DNA from: Vibrio sp. STUT-A11
GTDB lineage: Bacteria; Pseudomonadota; Gammaproteobacteria; Enterobacterales; Vibrionaceae
DNA: 64,000 bases
Assembly (NCBI RefSeq): GCF_026000435.1
Contig: NZ_AP026763.1
Span: forward strand, 806,001 to 870,000
Direction of reading: 5' to 3'
A program made the translations under genes and the position numbers. The notes below the pieces were generated by a model. The model saw only the letters and a list, made by a program, of their open reading frames with translations, had not been told where the DNA came from and searched no databases. Positions 8,938-17,998 of the stretch are shown piece by piece; within the stretch, counting starts at the first letter, position 1, and each line of letters begins with the position of its first letter.

Positions 8938-9398
8938 GAAGCCTGGTAGCCGGTATCCTCTTCAGTGGGTTTTTCAGCCGCTGTTCGGGCTAATTCGTCA
9001 CAGATTTCGTTTTCTCTGTGGCCCGCATGACCTTTGACCCAATGCCATTCGACTTGGTGGCGGGCGGTTTCTTTATCCAGAGCCTGCCATAAATCGGCAT
9101 TCTTTACCGGTTTTTTATCCGCGGTTTTCCAACCCCGTTTTTTCCAGTTATGAATCCACTGGGTAATGCCTTGTCGAACATATTGGCTATCGGTTGTTAA
9201 TGTCACTTTGCAAGGCTCTTTCAGTGTTTGCAAGGCAATCACTGCAGCGAGCATTTCCATACGGTTATTGGTCGTTAGGGAATAACCTTTGGAGAGTGTT
9301 TTTTCCACATCTCTGTAGCGTAAAACGATGCCGTAACCACCGGGTCCTGGGTTACCTAAACAAGATCCGTCAGTGAAAATCTCAACGTGTTTGGTCAT
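8934..9398 (-). CDS. rnhA: Ribonuclease HI
   Basis: RNase HI cuts RNA in RNA-DNA hybrids and removes R-loops and primers. From ATG 9398 the protein is 154 residues (E. coli 155). The catalytic acidic residues fall at the canonical positions: Asp10 (FTDGSCLGNPGPGG), Glu48 (NNRMEM) and Asp70 (LTTDSQYV), with the fourth Asp near 134 (ENEICDELAR) and the nearby active-site His in the KGHAGH segment. The frame stays open upstream, but that extension is not conserved and runs into the dnaQ promoter region. It diverges from dnaQ with 58 bp between starts. Confidence 0.97.
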   Translation of the reverse strand: MTKHVEIFTDGSCLGNPGPGGYGIVLRYRDVEKTLSKGYSLTTNNRMEMLAAVIALQTLKEPCKVTLTTDSQYVRQGITQWIHNWKKRGWKTADKKPVKNADLWQALDKETARHQVEWHWVKGHAGHRENEICDELARTAAEKPTEEDTGYQAS

Positions 9399-9456
9399 AT
9401 TTTTGGTACTATTAGCCGAAACATTTATTAAAGCATAGTCTGACATATATAAGCTT

Positions 9457-10179
9457 ATGAATACCAGCAGCAATTCTGAATATAGTCGCATTGTAGTTCT
9501 CGATACCGAAACCACGGGTATGAACCGAGAAGGCGGCCCTCACTACATGGGACACCGCATTATTGAAATCGGTGCTGTAGAAATCATAAACCGCAAGTTG
9601 ACTGGCCGTCACTTCCACGTTTATTTAAAACCTGATCGCGAAATTCAGTCAGAAGCGGTTGAGGTTCACGGTATTACCGATGAATTCTTAGTCGATAAAC
9701 CAGAATATTCCAGTGTGCATCAAGAGTTTGTCGATTTTATCAAAGGGGCTGAGCTGGTTGCCCACAACGCGCCCTTCGATACTGGATTTATGGATTATGA
9801 GTTTGAAATGCTCGATCCAACTATCGGTAAAACAGAAGATTTCTGTAAGGTGACCGATACTCTTGCCATGGCGAAGAAAATCTTCCCGGGTAAGAGAAAT
9901 AACCTCGATATCTTATGTGAACGTTACGGTATTGATAACTCGCACCGTACACTCCACGGCGCTTTGCTCGATGCGGAGATTCTGGCTGACGTTTTCCTCC
10001 TGATGACTGGTGGTCAAACAAACCTTGAATTTAATGCCAACAAGCAAGAGGGGGGCGTAGAAAGTGTTCGCCGGGTTGAAGGAAGAAAAGCGCTAAAGGT
10101 TTTGCGCGCCAGTGCCGATGAATTAGATGCGCACCAGAAAAGATTAGAGCTGGTGAAAGACTGTATTTGGCATCAGTAG
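9457..10179 (+). CDS. dnaQ: DNA polymerase III epsilon subunit (3'-5' proofreading exonuclease)
   Basis: DnaQ is the proofreading subunit of the replicative core and binds DnaE. All DEDDh motifs are visible: ExoI LDTETTGMN, ExoII LVAHNAPFDTGF, ExoIII HRTLHGALLDAEILADV. The C-terminal tail after about residue 190 should contact the alpha subunit. Length is 240 residues (E. coli 243). The next gene starts 8 bases after the stop, so it is probably co-transcribed. Confidence 0.97.
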   Translation: MNTSSNSEYSRIVVLDTETTGMNREGGPHYMGHRIIEIGAVEIINRKLTGRHFHVYLKPDREIQSEAVEVHGITDEFLVDKPEYSSVHQEFVDFIKGAELVAHNAPFDTGFMDYEFEMLDPTIGKTEDFCKVTDTLAMAKKIFPGKRNNLDILCERYGIDNSHRTLHGALLDAEILADVFLLMTGGQTNLEFNANKQEGGVESVRRVEGRKALKVLRASADELDAHQKRLELVKDCIWHQ

Positions 10180-10187
10180 GAGAAACT

Positions 10188-11438
10188 ATGTTGAGGGCTT
10201 TGTCGGTTGCTATTCTGGCGATCTGGAGTTGTCTTGCGAGTGCTGCGAGCGAATCTAGCATGTCTCTGCTAGATAATCGCTTTCGTGTTGATCCGAGCAT
10301 CGAGCAAATCACTTTTCTGGTCCATCGCGAGCAAAGCTCTCAGCCTGTGGTGTTAGTTCGCCCTGACGGTAAAAAATACTATGCCTGGGGTTCCTACGAC
10401 AATATTCGTTGGTATCAGGAACCTGCACTCGATATTGTCTCTATCGATCAGCCGATGCCGGGCCCATGGCAAGCGGTGGGGAAAGTCACGCCTAAGAACA
10501 ACATTCGTTTAATTTCTCATTTGAAGTTAAGCACTGACGCTTTTCCGAATCATTTGTATTACGGCGAAGCGCTCAAATTTACCGCCCGACTCACTTCAGA
10601 TGATAAACCGCTTGTTTTAAGAGACTTTCGCGATCGTGTTAACCTCCAGGTTACCTTTACTAAGTTTATTGAAAACGAAGATGAACTGATTAACGAGGGG
10701 CGACCAGTTCCATTAGTGATTGGTGATTTCCAGGATGATGGTAGAGATTTGGATGAGCAAGCTGGAGACGGTGTATTTACTGTTCAGTTACCGATCGAAG
10801 TTCAACCGGGAAAATATCGTGCACGTATTGTCTCGGGGAATGGCGTCTTCTTGCGTGCTGAAGAGCAGGTAGTACTGGTATATCCGAATCCTATTTCGCG
10901 TACTTTTATTCAATCACGTGAACAAAACCAGCCACATCAGCTGGTGGTCAGCGGCGAGCAGGGCATGATTGCCCCAGGTTCCTTGGCAGTGAGTGTTGAA
11001 CAAAATGCGCCAGATGGTTTTAAAAGTTTTAGCCAGAGTCAAGTTTCTCAAGATGGCCTGAAAGCGACATTGAATCTGAATAACGACACTGGTTTAGGTA
11101 AATACTCATGGCAGGGCAGTATCTTTGCGACTGATTTTGCCACCAAACGTCCCCTGGTTTTTCCAATTCAGGAGCAGACATTCAGTGTGGTTGATGACGT
11201 AGATTTGCAGGCGGCGCGGAAAGTTAAACAAGCCGAACTTGCCGAGCAGCACAGAATCGAGATGGAAAAGCACATCCTTGTTGAACGAGAAGCAGAACGT
11301 AAGCGCAGCATGATTATTATTGCTGTCGGTAACGTGGTAGTGTTACTCATCGGACTCTTATTTTGGCTGATATGGCGCAAGCTAAAAGCAAAAAGGCAAG
11401 CGATACCGGAAATGCAGCTGCAAATGCCGAAGAACTAG
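10188..11438 (+). CDS. TIGR03503-family protein, signal peptide and C-terminal membrane anchor
   Basis: A 416-residue protein of unknown function found in Vibrio and relatives. It has an N-terminal signal peptide (residues about 1-20, cleavage near ASAASE), a long extracytoplasmic region rich in beta strands, a charged helix (about 350-380) and one membrane helix IIIAVGNVVVLLIGLLFWLIW near residue 390, then a basic cytoplasmic tail. The segment PGKYRARIVSGNGVFLRAE is reminiscent of choice-of-anchor or von Willebrand-associated folds, but this is not secure. Start ATG 10188 follows AGGAG; it lies 8 bases after dnaQ. Confidence 0.8.
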   Translation: MLRALSVAILAIWSCLASAASESSMSLLDNRFRVDPSIEQITFLVHREQSSQPVVLVRPDGKKYYAWGSYDNIRWYQEPALDIVSIDQPMPGPWQAVGKVTPKNNIRLISHLKLSTDAFPNHLYYGEALKFTARLTSDDKPLVLRDFRDRVNLQVTFTKFIENEDELINEGRPVPLVIGDFQDDGRDLDEQAGDGVFTVQLPIEVQPGKYRARIVSGNGVFLRAEEQVVLVYPNPISRTFIQSREQNQPHQLVVSGEQGMIAPGSLAVSVEQNAPDGFKSFSQSQVSQDGLKATLNLNNDTGLGKYSWQGSIFATDFATKRPLVFPIQEQTFSVVDDVDLQAARKVKQAELAEQHRIEMEKHILVEREAERKRSMIIIAVGNVVVLLIGLLFWLIWRKLKAKRQAIPEMQLQMPKN

Positions 11439-11449
11439 AAATAAGAAAG

Positions 11450-11654
11450 GGTGACTGTCGCGAAAAGGCGCTTATCCGGTCATTCCGGCGAGCCATAGCG
11501 AGACTAGGAATCTAATATCAGCGTGCTGAGAAGATATAAGAATATCTTTGACAACCAAATGCTCGGATAGAAGACCCTGAATCACGCTCCTTCGTCGCTG
11601 TTCTGGGTGACGCTAGACTTGGATATGCTAATTACTGTTCAGCGAATGGCATTA
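11450..11654 (-). repeat. Interspersed ~205-bp repeat, copy 1 (reverse orientation)
   Basis: The reverse complement matches copies at 37247-37450 and 46571-46775 over nearly the whole length. Shared blocks include GCGACGAAGGAGCGTGATTC, TTCTATCCGAG and ATTAGATTCCTAGTCTCGCT. The core ends are GTCA(C/T)CC and GGAATGAC, each forming its own hairpin. The outer end on the 11654 side keeps (T)AATGCC; the other outer end has diverged. It sits between convergent genes (TIGR03503 and sulP). No transposase is encoded, so it is a non-autonomous or REP-derived element. Confidence 0.85.
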
Positions 11655-11690
11655 AGCCAATTAGTTCCGGTTTAACAGCAATATTGACTA

Positions 11691-13454
11691 TTAAGCCACA
11701 TCGGGAATCGGTCTTGGCGTTGGCTCCAAATCGGGTTCTTTTTGTACGGTTGGAACTTGCCCTTCGCCAACAGCACTGATGTAGCATCCACTGAGTTTGA
11801 TGGCGAGATACATATCGGCACGCAGTAAGATCCCGCCATCGCTGGTGCTAATACCCGTTAGATCACACCATTGCCGTAAGCGGCGTTTTCGGCCAGAAAG
11901 AATTAATCGTATTCCTCGTTTCTTAAGCATTTCATGCAGATCCGACAGGGTTGCCATCACGCTTAAATCAAGGTGAGTAAAGCTGGATACGGCGTCTACC
12001 ACGACACAACTGACGTCTTTGGTATGTTCAGCTTGTTCCAATACTCGGCGTTTAAAGTAAGGGGCGTTAAAATACGTCAGTGGCGAGTTAAACCGGTAAA
12101 TCACCATACCCGGTATTGGGGTGGCTTTGCCTGAGTTATCGAGCGTTCGTATTGTGCCTTTCTCATCCAAACCAAGGATTTGATCGCTTGGGCGCATAAC
12201 GATCCGCAAAAATTGAAACAGTCCCAAAAGTACCGCTAAGGTAATTCCCGGAATCACGCCAATTACTAACACGGATACGAAGGTGATACCTGCAAGGTTG
12301 AAGGCATCTTTATCGCGTTGGCGTAATTTCCATATCGCTTTGAGGTCGAGCAGCGACAATGAAGCGATGATCAATACCACGCCAAGTGAAGCAATAGGGA
12401 TAAACTGTAGCGGCTCATAAATAAAGACCGCGATGACAGCAATAGTGAGGGCCGCAATAATAGAGACTAGCTGTGATTTTCCGCCGTTCGCATCATTAAC
12501 CGCTGTACGAGAATCTGCACCACTGATAGCAAAACCCTGTGAAAAAGCCGAAGCGATATTGGCAAAGCCTAACGCTCTGAATTCTTTGTTTGCATCAATG
12601 TCGTAGCCATTCTTAGCTGCGAAGCTGCGTGCGGTGAGCATCATGCTAACAAAGCTGACAATAGCAAGGTTCAACGCTGGAACCACCAGTTCACGAACCT
12701 CTCCCAGTTCAAACGTTGGGGCTTGAATTTGAGGGAATCCGCCTTGGGTAATACCCACAACCGAAACGCCCATCTCTTGTAAGTGGAGCAGCCAAACGGA
12801 GGTCGTCGTGACGAGTATGGCGAGCATCGCTGCTGGCCAAGCAGGACGAAAGCGTTTGGTCACCAGATAAACCAGTACAGTGGCAATACTTAACGTGACG
12901 GTAGGCCAGTGAACTTCGGTTAGGCGTTGAGGCGCTTCCCATAAGCGTTCCAATAGGTAACGTTGCTCGTATCTCCAGCCAACGACTTTGGCAAACTGGC
13001 TGACAATAATAGTAAGTGCAACGCCGTTAAGTAAGCCGAGAAGAATTGGTCGGGAGAGAAAGTCCGCAAAAATGCCTAAATTAAAGCGGCTCGCCACGAC
13101 ACACCAAATGCCAGTCATTGCTGTCATGGTCATCACTAATTGCCAATGCTTGGTAGGGTCGCCAGCCGCAAGCGGAGTGACAACGGCGGCAATCACCGCA
13201 CAAGTTGCCGCATCGGGGCCAACAATGAGTTGTCGTGATGTGCCCATTAAGGCATAAACCAGCATCGGGAGCACACATGAGTAGAGGCCGACAATGGCAG
13301 AAACGCCGGTTAATTGCGCGTACGCGATGGCAACAGGCAAGGCAACGGCTACGACAGAAAAAGCGGCCCGAAAATCATTAGTGAACCATTCGCGCTGATA
13401 ATGCTTAAGCTGAACGAGACCAGGGAACCACTGCGAGAATAATTTTTTGGCCAC
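11691..13454 (-). CDS. SulP-family inorganic anion transporter with STAS domain
   Basis: A 587-residue inner-membrane transporter of the SLC26/SulP family, which moves sulfate, bicarbonate or other anions. The N-terminal two thirds are hydrophobic, with about 11-12 segments, and include the family region VVAVALPVAIAYAQLTGVSA and GADSRTAVNDANGGKSQLVS. A cytoplasmic STAS domain covers about residues 435-550 (IYRFNSPLTYFNAPYFKRRV, VVVDAVSSFTHLDLSVM). The substrate cannot be told from the sequence. It appears monocistronic. Confidence 0.92.
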   Translation of the reverse strand: MAKKLFSQWFPGLVQLKHYQREWFTNDFRAAFSVVAVALPVAIAYAQLTGVSAIVGLYSCVLPMLVYALMGTSRQLIVGPDAATCAVIAAVVTPLAAGDPTKHWQLVMTMTAMTGIWCVVASRFNLGIFADFLSRPILLGLLNGVALTIIVSQFAKVVGWRYEQRYLLERLWEAPQRLTEVHWPTVTLSIATVLVYLVTKRFRPAWPAAMLAILVTTTSVWLLHLQEMGVSVVGITQGGFPQIQAPTFELGEVRELVVPALNLAIVSFVSMMLTARSFAAKNGYDIDANKEFRALGFANIASAFSQGFAISGADSRTAVNDANGGKSQLVSIIAALTIAVIAVFIYEPLQFIPIASLGVVLIIASLSLLDLKAIWKLRQRDKDAFNLAGITFVSVLVIGVIPGITLAVLLGLFQFLRIVMRPSDQILGLDEKGTIRTLDNSGKATPIPGMVIYRFNSPLTYFNAPYFKRRVLEQAEHTKDVSCVVVDAVSSFTHLDLSVMATLSDLHEMLKKRGIRLILSGRKRRLRQWCDLTGISTSDGGILLRADMYLAIKLSGCYISAVGEGQVPTVQKEPDLEPTPRPIPDVA

Positions 13455-13581
13455 AGATGCACCCCTAAAAATGGTTTATTTACAGTAAAGTATACATCGT
13501 TCTGTTATTTCGTCCGTGAGCCATTTATCACTCAAAAGCGTATGAGCTGTATATCACTATCAATCTAGGAACCGTACAAAC

Positions 13582-13608
13582 AAAAAAACGAGAGCCATTT
13601 GGCTCCCG
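13582..13608 (-). terminator. Terminator after fadE
   Basis: Hairpin CGAGAGCC/GGCTCCCG with loop ATTT and one mismatch. On the minus strand it is followed by seven T (seven A on the plus strand at 13582-13588). It lies 30 bases after the fadE stop. Confidence 0.85.
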
Positions 13609-13637
13609 GTTTTCTTATTAACCACGGCTTTATTTTC

Positions 13638-16082
13638 TTAGGCGACACTGTCCATCTGGACGCAACTCGGCTTTGCTGCCAGTTGTTCTGGCTCAAAGTC
13701 ATCAACGTTGATGGTATCTAAACGGTGCTGCTCTGCTTCTCTGAGAAGTTCCGCTTCTTCCTCAGTGATAATGCCTTGAACTAGTCCTTCCTCAGCAAGG
13801 ATATCCAGACACAAGAACGGACGACGTTTACCTTGCGCTTTGCATACTTTGTCGAACACCGGTTCCGCTTGCAGAATCACAGACAGTGCCAGTTCAATTT
13901 TACCTGCAGGGTTGTGCTCTGTTGGCTCCAGGTACTGTCCGCGACCAATGCGGGAACGTGTTGCACTTGGTGTTTGCAGAATACGCGCGACTTTACTGTC
14001 AAGTTTGTCGTTTGGCGCTTTACGTACACGACCAAACGGCATGATCATCACGCGAAGTGCACGACCAATAACTTTGTTCGGGAAGTTAGTCAAAAACTCA
14101 TCAACGGCGATTTCTGCTTGCTTCAAGCTATCTTGCAGAGCCCAATGAACCAGAGGTAAATCTTCTACCTGGCGGCCGTCTTGTTCAAAACGTTTTAGCG
14201 CCGCTGAACTTAAGTAAAGTTGACTTAGAATGTCACCAAGCCGAGCCGATAGTCGCTCTTTACGTTTCAGTGAGCCGCCAAGCACTGCCATCGAAATATC
14301 AGACAGAAGCGCTAGGTTAGCACTGTAACGGTTAAGTTGTTGGTAGTAACGTTTGGTCGCATCTTTAGTTGGTGCAGATGAACCAAGGCCATCGCTCAAA
14401 CCAAACCAGATGCTGCGTACCAAATTACTCATGGTGAAGCTCACATGACCTGCGAGTGCTTTATCAAACTTCTCAACAGCGTCACTTGCGTCAGAGTGCG
14501 CCGCGTTCATTTCTTGCAGAACGTATGGATGGCAACGAATCGCGCCCTGACCGAAGATGATCATCGAACGGGTCAGAATGTTCGCGCCTTCTACAGTCAC
14601 TGCAATTGGTGAGCCTTGGTAGCCACGAGCGAGGAAGTTCGATGGACCAATACAGATGCCTTTACCACCTACAATGTCCATGGCATCAATGATGCTCTGT
14701 TGACCACGGTGGGTACAGTGGTACTTCACGATTGCAGAAATCACAGACGGTTTCTCACCAAGGTCGATACCAGCCACGGTTAAGTTGCTCGCAGCGTCCA
14801 TCACATAAGCATTACCGCCAATGCGTGCCAAAGGCTCTTCAATGCCTTCCATGTGCCCGATAGGCTGTTTGAACTGACGACGAATACGAGAGTATGCACC
14901 GGTTGCCAGAGCTGCCGTTTTAATACCACCGGTTGAGTTTGAAGGAAGCGTGATACCACGACCAACCGATAGACACTCAACCAGCATTCGCCATCCTTGG
15001 CCTGCCATTTTCTCACCACCGATAATGAAATCGATAGGAACGAAGATATCTTTGCCGCGTGTTGGGCCATTCTGGAAAGGGACGTTGAGAGGGAAGTGGC
15101 GATTGCCGATTTCAACGCCTTTTACATTGGTTGGGATCAGCGCACAGGTGATACCGAGATCTTCTTTGTCACCAAGTAAGCCTTCAGGGTCACGCAGTTT
15201 AAAGGCAAGACCAAGCACGGTTGCCACAGGAGCCAGCGTGATGTAACGCTTGTTCCATGTCAGGCGCATGCCGAGTACTTCTTTACCTTCCCATTGACCT
15301 TTACACACCACGCCATAATCAGGGATAGAGCCCGCATCGGAACCTGCTTCTGGGCTGGTTAAAGCAAAGCATGGGATCTCTTTACCTTCGGCCAGACGTG
15401 GGAGGTAGTAATCCTTTTGCTCTTCTGTACCGTAGTGCTGAAGCAGTTCACCAGGACCTAAAGAGTTAGGTACGCCAACAGTAGAAGAGAGAACGCCAGA
15501 AACCCCCGTCAGTTTTTGCAATACCAGTGATTGCGCGTAAGCAGAAAACTCCAGACCACCGTATTTCTTCTTGATGATCATGGCGAAGAATTTGTTGTCT
15601 TTCAGGTATTGCCAGACTTCAGGAGATAAGTCGGCCAGTTCATGGGTCACCTGAAAGTCGTTAACCATGGCACAGACTTCATTAACTGGGCCATCAAGGA
15701 ATGCCTGTTCTTCCGTACTCAGCTTAGGTGCTTTAATAGCATGCAGCTTTTGCCACTCAGGTTTACCCTTAAAGAGCTCAGCTTCCCACCAGACCGTACC
15801 TGCATCTAAGGCTTCTTTCTCAGTTTGAGACATGGCCGGAAGGACTTTTTTGAAGGCAGCTAACGCCTTACCACTGAACAGAGATTGACGAATACTAGAT
15901 ACGGCAAATATAGCGATGGCAAGGATGTAAACCGCCCAGCCCCAAAAGCCTGCAGAACCAGCGATAGTCAGCACTAACATGGTAGCAGTTAGAAAGCTGA
16001 CAGATTTTACGAGTGGCATTCGATGATAGAGCGTAAAGCCTAAGACGATTGTCATCGCAATGATTGAAAGCAAGATGTCCAT
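13638..16082 (-). CDS. fadE: Acyl-CoA dehydrogenase FadE
   Basis: FadE is the FAD-dependent first enzyme of aerobic fatty acid beta-oxidation, converting acyl-CoA to trans-2-enoyl-CoA. Its 814 residues equal the unusually long E. coli enzyme. The N-terminus has two or three membrane segments (residues about 1-60). The acyl-CoA dehydrogenase core follows (CFALTSPEAGSDAGSIPDYG, then the GGKGIC and EGANILTRSM blocks), then the C-terminal extension specific to this subfamily. A sequence resembling the FadR operator lies 51 bases upstream of the start. The order fadE (reverse), gmhA, yafJ is as in E. coli. Confidence 0.96.
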   Translation of the reverse strand: MDILLSIIAMTIVLGFTLYHRMPLVKSVSFLTATMLVLTIAGSAGFWGWAVYILAIAIFAVSSIRQSLFSGKALAAFKKVLPAMSQTEKEALDAGTVWWEAELFKGKPEWQKLHAIKAPKLSTEEQAFLDGPVNEVCAMVNDFQVTHELADLSPEVWQYLKDNKFFAMIIKKKYGGLEFSAYAQSLVLQKLTGVSGVLSSTVGVPNSLGPGELLQHYGTEEQKDYYLPRLAEGKEIPCFALTSPEAGSDAGSIPDYGVVCKGQWEGKEVLGMRLTWNKRYITLAPVATVLGLAFKLRDPEGLLGDKEDLGITCALIPTNVKGVEIGNRHFPLNVPFQNGPTRGKDIFVPIDFIIGGEKMAGQGWRMLVECLSVGRGITLPSNSTGGIKTAALATGAYSRIRRQFKQPIGHMEGIEEPLARIGGNAYVMDAASNLTVAGIDLGEKPSVISAIVKYHCTHRGQQSIIDAMDIVGGKGICIGPSNFLARGYQGSPIAVTVEGANILTRSMIIFGQGAIRCHPYVLQEMNAAHSDASDAVEKFDKALAGHVSFTMSNLVRSIWFGLSDGLGSSAPTKDATKRYYQQLNRYSANLALLSDISMAVLGGSLKRKERLSARLGDILSQLYLSSAALKRFEQDGRQVEDLPLVHWALQDSLKQAEIAVDEFLTNFPNKVIGRALRVMIMPFGRVRKAPNDKLDSKVARILQTPSATRSRIGRGQYLEPTEHNPAGKIELALSVILQAEPVFDKVCKAQGKRRPFLCLDILAEEGLVQGIITEEEAELLREAEQHRLDTINVDDFEPEQLAAKPSCVQMDSVA

Positions 16083-16437
16083 ATGTATTTTCCTTTTCAG
16101 ACTTTGTAAGTGTTGTATGTCTGTCTTCTGATAAGAGGTCTAACCAGTCCTGAAATTGTAATCAATATATTAATAAAATGTAAAACATAAGGTTGGGTAA
16201 AAAGTGATCTAAGTAGAGTAAAAATTCTAAAAATGAGATTTTGATGCTGATTTATTAAGCAGGTTGCGATGTTTATTCCTGCTGGTTGTCCAAATCTGTT
16301 GGTTCACTATCGACACTAATTCTCGTTTATGGGTAAACTCTCTGTAACGAAATGTCTGATGCCCGCTTGGCATTAGAACCATTTGCCAAGGTAATGTGAA
16401 AGCATACTGAGGGCCGAGATAATAAAGAGAACGTCTT
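16083..16437. other. Intergenic region between divergent fadE and gmhA
   Basis: 355 bases without a gene. It contains the FadR-like operator at 16133-16149 and must hold both divergent promoters; an AT-rich stretch at 16155-16240 is the likely promoter zone. I see no further gene; a 95-codon reverse frame here (16227-16514) runs into gmhA and has no ribosome site. Confidence 0.6.
16133..16149 (-). promoter_or_regulatory. Probable FadR operator upstream of fadE
   Basis: Read on the minus strand the site is GACTGGTTAGACCTCTT. It agrees with the gammaproteobacterial FadR consensus AACTGGTCNGACCTGTT at 13 of the 16 specified positions, including both half-site cores CTGGT and GACC. FadR is known to repress fad genes and release DNA on binding long-chain acyl-CoA. 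That it acts here is inference from the match and the position. Confidence 0.7.
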
Positions 16438-17013
16438 ATGTACCAAGATCTGATTAAAAGTGAATTGAACGAAGCTGCTGAAGTGCTCAACAAATTTTTA
16501 AGCGATGACCACAATATCGCTCAAATCGAAGCGGCTGCGAAAATGATTGCGGATTCTTTTAAGCAAGAGGGCAAGGTGCTTTCATGCGGTAACGGTGGTT
16601 CACACTGTGATGCAATGCATTTCGCTGAAGAATTGACGGGTCGTTACCGTGATAATCGACCGGGTTATGCAGGCATTGCAATTTCTGACCCAAGCCACCT
16701 TTCTTGTGTGAGTAACGATTTTGGTTACGATTTTGTTTTCTCTCGTTATGTTGAAGCAGTAGGCCGTAAAGGCGATGTACTGTTTGGTTTATCGACATCG
16801 GGTAACTCAGGTAACATTCTTAAAGCCATTGAAGCCGCGAAAGCAAAAGGCATTAAGACCATTGCACTGACAGGTAAAGACGGTGGTAAAATTGCAGGTC
16901 TGGCAGACGTTGAGATTCGTGTGCCTCATTTTGGCTACGCTGATCGTATCCAGGAAGTCCATATTAAAATTATTCACATTGTTATTCAGTTGATCGAAAA
17001 AGAGATGGAATAA
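16438..17013 (+). CDS. gmhA: Phosphoheptose isomerase (sedoheptulose-7-phosphate isomerase)
   Basis: GmhA converts sedoheptulose 7-phosphate to D-glycero-D-manno-heptose 7-phosphate, the first step of the ADP-heptose pathway for LPS inner core. The 191-residue SIS-domain protein shows CGNGGSHCDAMHFAEELTGRY, which binds the sugar phosphate, and the LSTSGNSGNILKA phosphate loop. The C-terminal IQEVHIKIIHIVIQLIE segment carries the conserved Gln/His residues of the metal-dependent active site. ATG 16438 gives the family length. The adjacent gene starts 57 bp further. Confidence 0.96.
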   Translation: MYQDLIKSELNEAAEVLNKFLSDDHNIAQIEAAAKMIADSFKQEGKVLSCGNGGSHCDAMHFAEELTGRYRDNRPGYAGIAISDPSHLSCVSNDFGYDFVFSRYVEAVGRKGDVLFGLSTSGNSGNILKAIEAAKAKGIKTIALTGKDGGKIAGLADVEIRVPHFGYADRIQEVHIKIIHIVIQLIEKEME

Positions 17014-17070
17014 TTAAGGCGGCCGTTCCGGTTTTAAGGTTGGCATTTTAGGTAAGGAGTTCTTTAAACC

Positions 17071-17916
17071 ATGTGTGAATTGCTCGGCATGAGCGCCAAT
17101 GTTCCAACGGATATTTGTTTCAGTTTTACCGGCCTGATGCAGCGCGGAGGTCGAACTGGTCCGCACCGTGATGGTTGGGGAATCACTTTCTATGAAGGTA
17201 AAGGATTTCGGACGTTTAAAGATCCGAAGCCAAGCTGCGATTCAAAAATAGCAGAACTGGTTCAGAACTACCCGATCAAAAGCCGCGCTGTTGTCAGCCA
17301 TATTCGACAGGCTAATCGTGGCGGGGTCAATTTAGAAAATACGCACCCATTTACACGTGAGTTGTGGGGTAAGTACTGGACATTTGCTCACAATGGTCAG
17401 CTAACAGGCTACCAGGACCTGCATACGGGGCGACACCGCCCGGTAGGTCAAACGGATAGTGAACTGGCGTTTTGTTGGTTATTGAAACAGATGGAAGATA
17501 GATACCCAGAGCCTCCGGAGGATATGGCATCGGTTTTTGTCTACGTCGCAAAATGTTGTGATCAACTGAAAGAAAAGGGCGTATTTAACATGCTGCTGAG
17601 TGACGGTGAGTTTGTCATGACGTATTGCACCAATCACCTGTATTGGATTACGCGACGAGCGCCTTTTGGTAAAGCGGCACTACTGGATGAAGATGTTGAA
17701 ATTAACTTCCAGGAAGAAACAACACCAAATGACGTTGTTTCTGTTATTGCGACTCAACCGCTTACCGGTAATGAGGCATGGCAGAGAATGAAGCCAGGTG
17801 AGTATGGTCTGTTTCATTTAGGTGAGTTGGTTGATGATAATGCAGCAGCGCTGAAAGACGTTGCATTCGCGCCAAAGAAAGTCGCCAGCCAGGCACCGAC
17901 GGAACCTCTTGAGTAA
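17071..17916 (+). CDS. Class II glutamine amidotransferase (YafJ-like)
   Basis: A 281-residue Ntn-hydrolase of the GATase type 2 family. The start MCELLGMSAN places a cysteine at position 2, which after Met removal is the N-terminal nucleophile. DGWGITFYEGKGFRTFKDP, HIRQANRGGVNLENTHPF and FAHNGQLTG are the glutamine-binding and oxyanion segments. There is no synthase domain, so the acceptor substrate is unknown. Position after gmhA and fadE is the same as E. coli yafJ. GGAG lies 8 bases before the ATG. Confidence 0.9.
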   Translation: MCELLGMSANVPTDICFSFTGLMQRGGRTGPHRDGWGITFYEGKGFRTFKDPKPSCDSKIAELVQNYPIKSRAVVSHIRQANRGGVNLENTHPFTRELWGKYWTFAHNGQLTGYQDLHTGRHRPVGQTDSELAFCWLLKQMEDRYPEPPEDMASVFVYVAKCCDQLKEKGVFNMLLSDGEFVMTYCTNHLYWITRRAPFGKAALLDEDVEINFQEETTPNDVVSVIATQPLTGNEAWQRMKPGEYGLFHLGELVDDNAAALKDVAFAPKKVASQAPTEPLE

Positions 17917-17940
17917 CTAACACTTTCCAGCAATTAAAAA

Positions 17941-17969
17941 GGCAGCCAGTGTGATAAGGCTGCCTTTTT
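17941..17969. terminator. Bidirectional terminator between yafJ-like gene and purN
   Basis: Perfect stem GGCAGCC/GGCTGCC with a 10-base loop, flanked by A5 on the left and T5 on the right. It can serve the plus-strand gene and the minus-strand purN, whose stop is 30 bases away. Confidence 0.9.
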
Positions 17970-17998
17970 GATTTGGTTTTGAGTTTACCCGAAGAGTG

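Noticed and set aside
16227..16514. 95-codon reverse ORF over the fadE-gmhA gap
   Set aside because: It overlaps the start of gmhA on the opposite strand, has no ribosome site and no known pattern.
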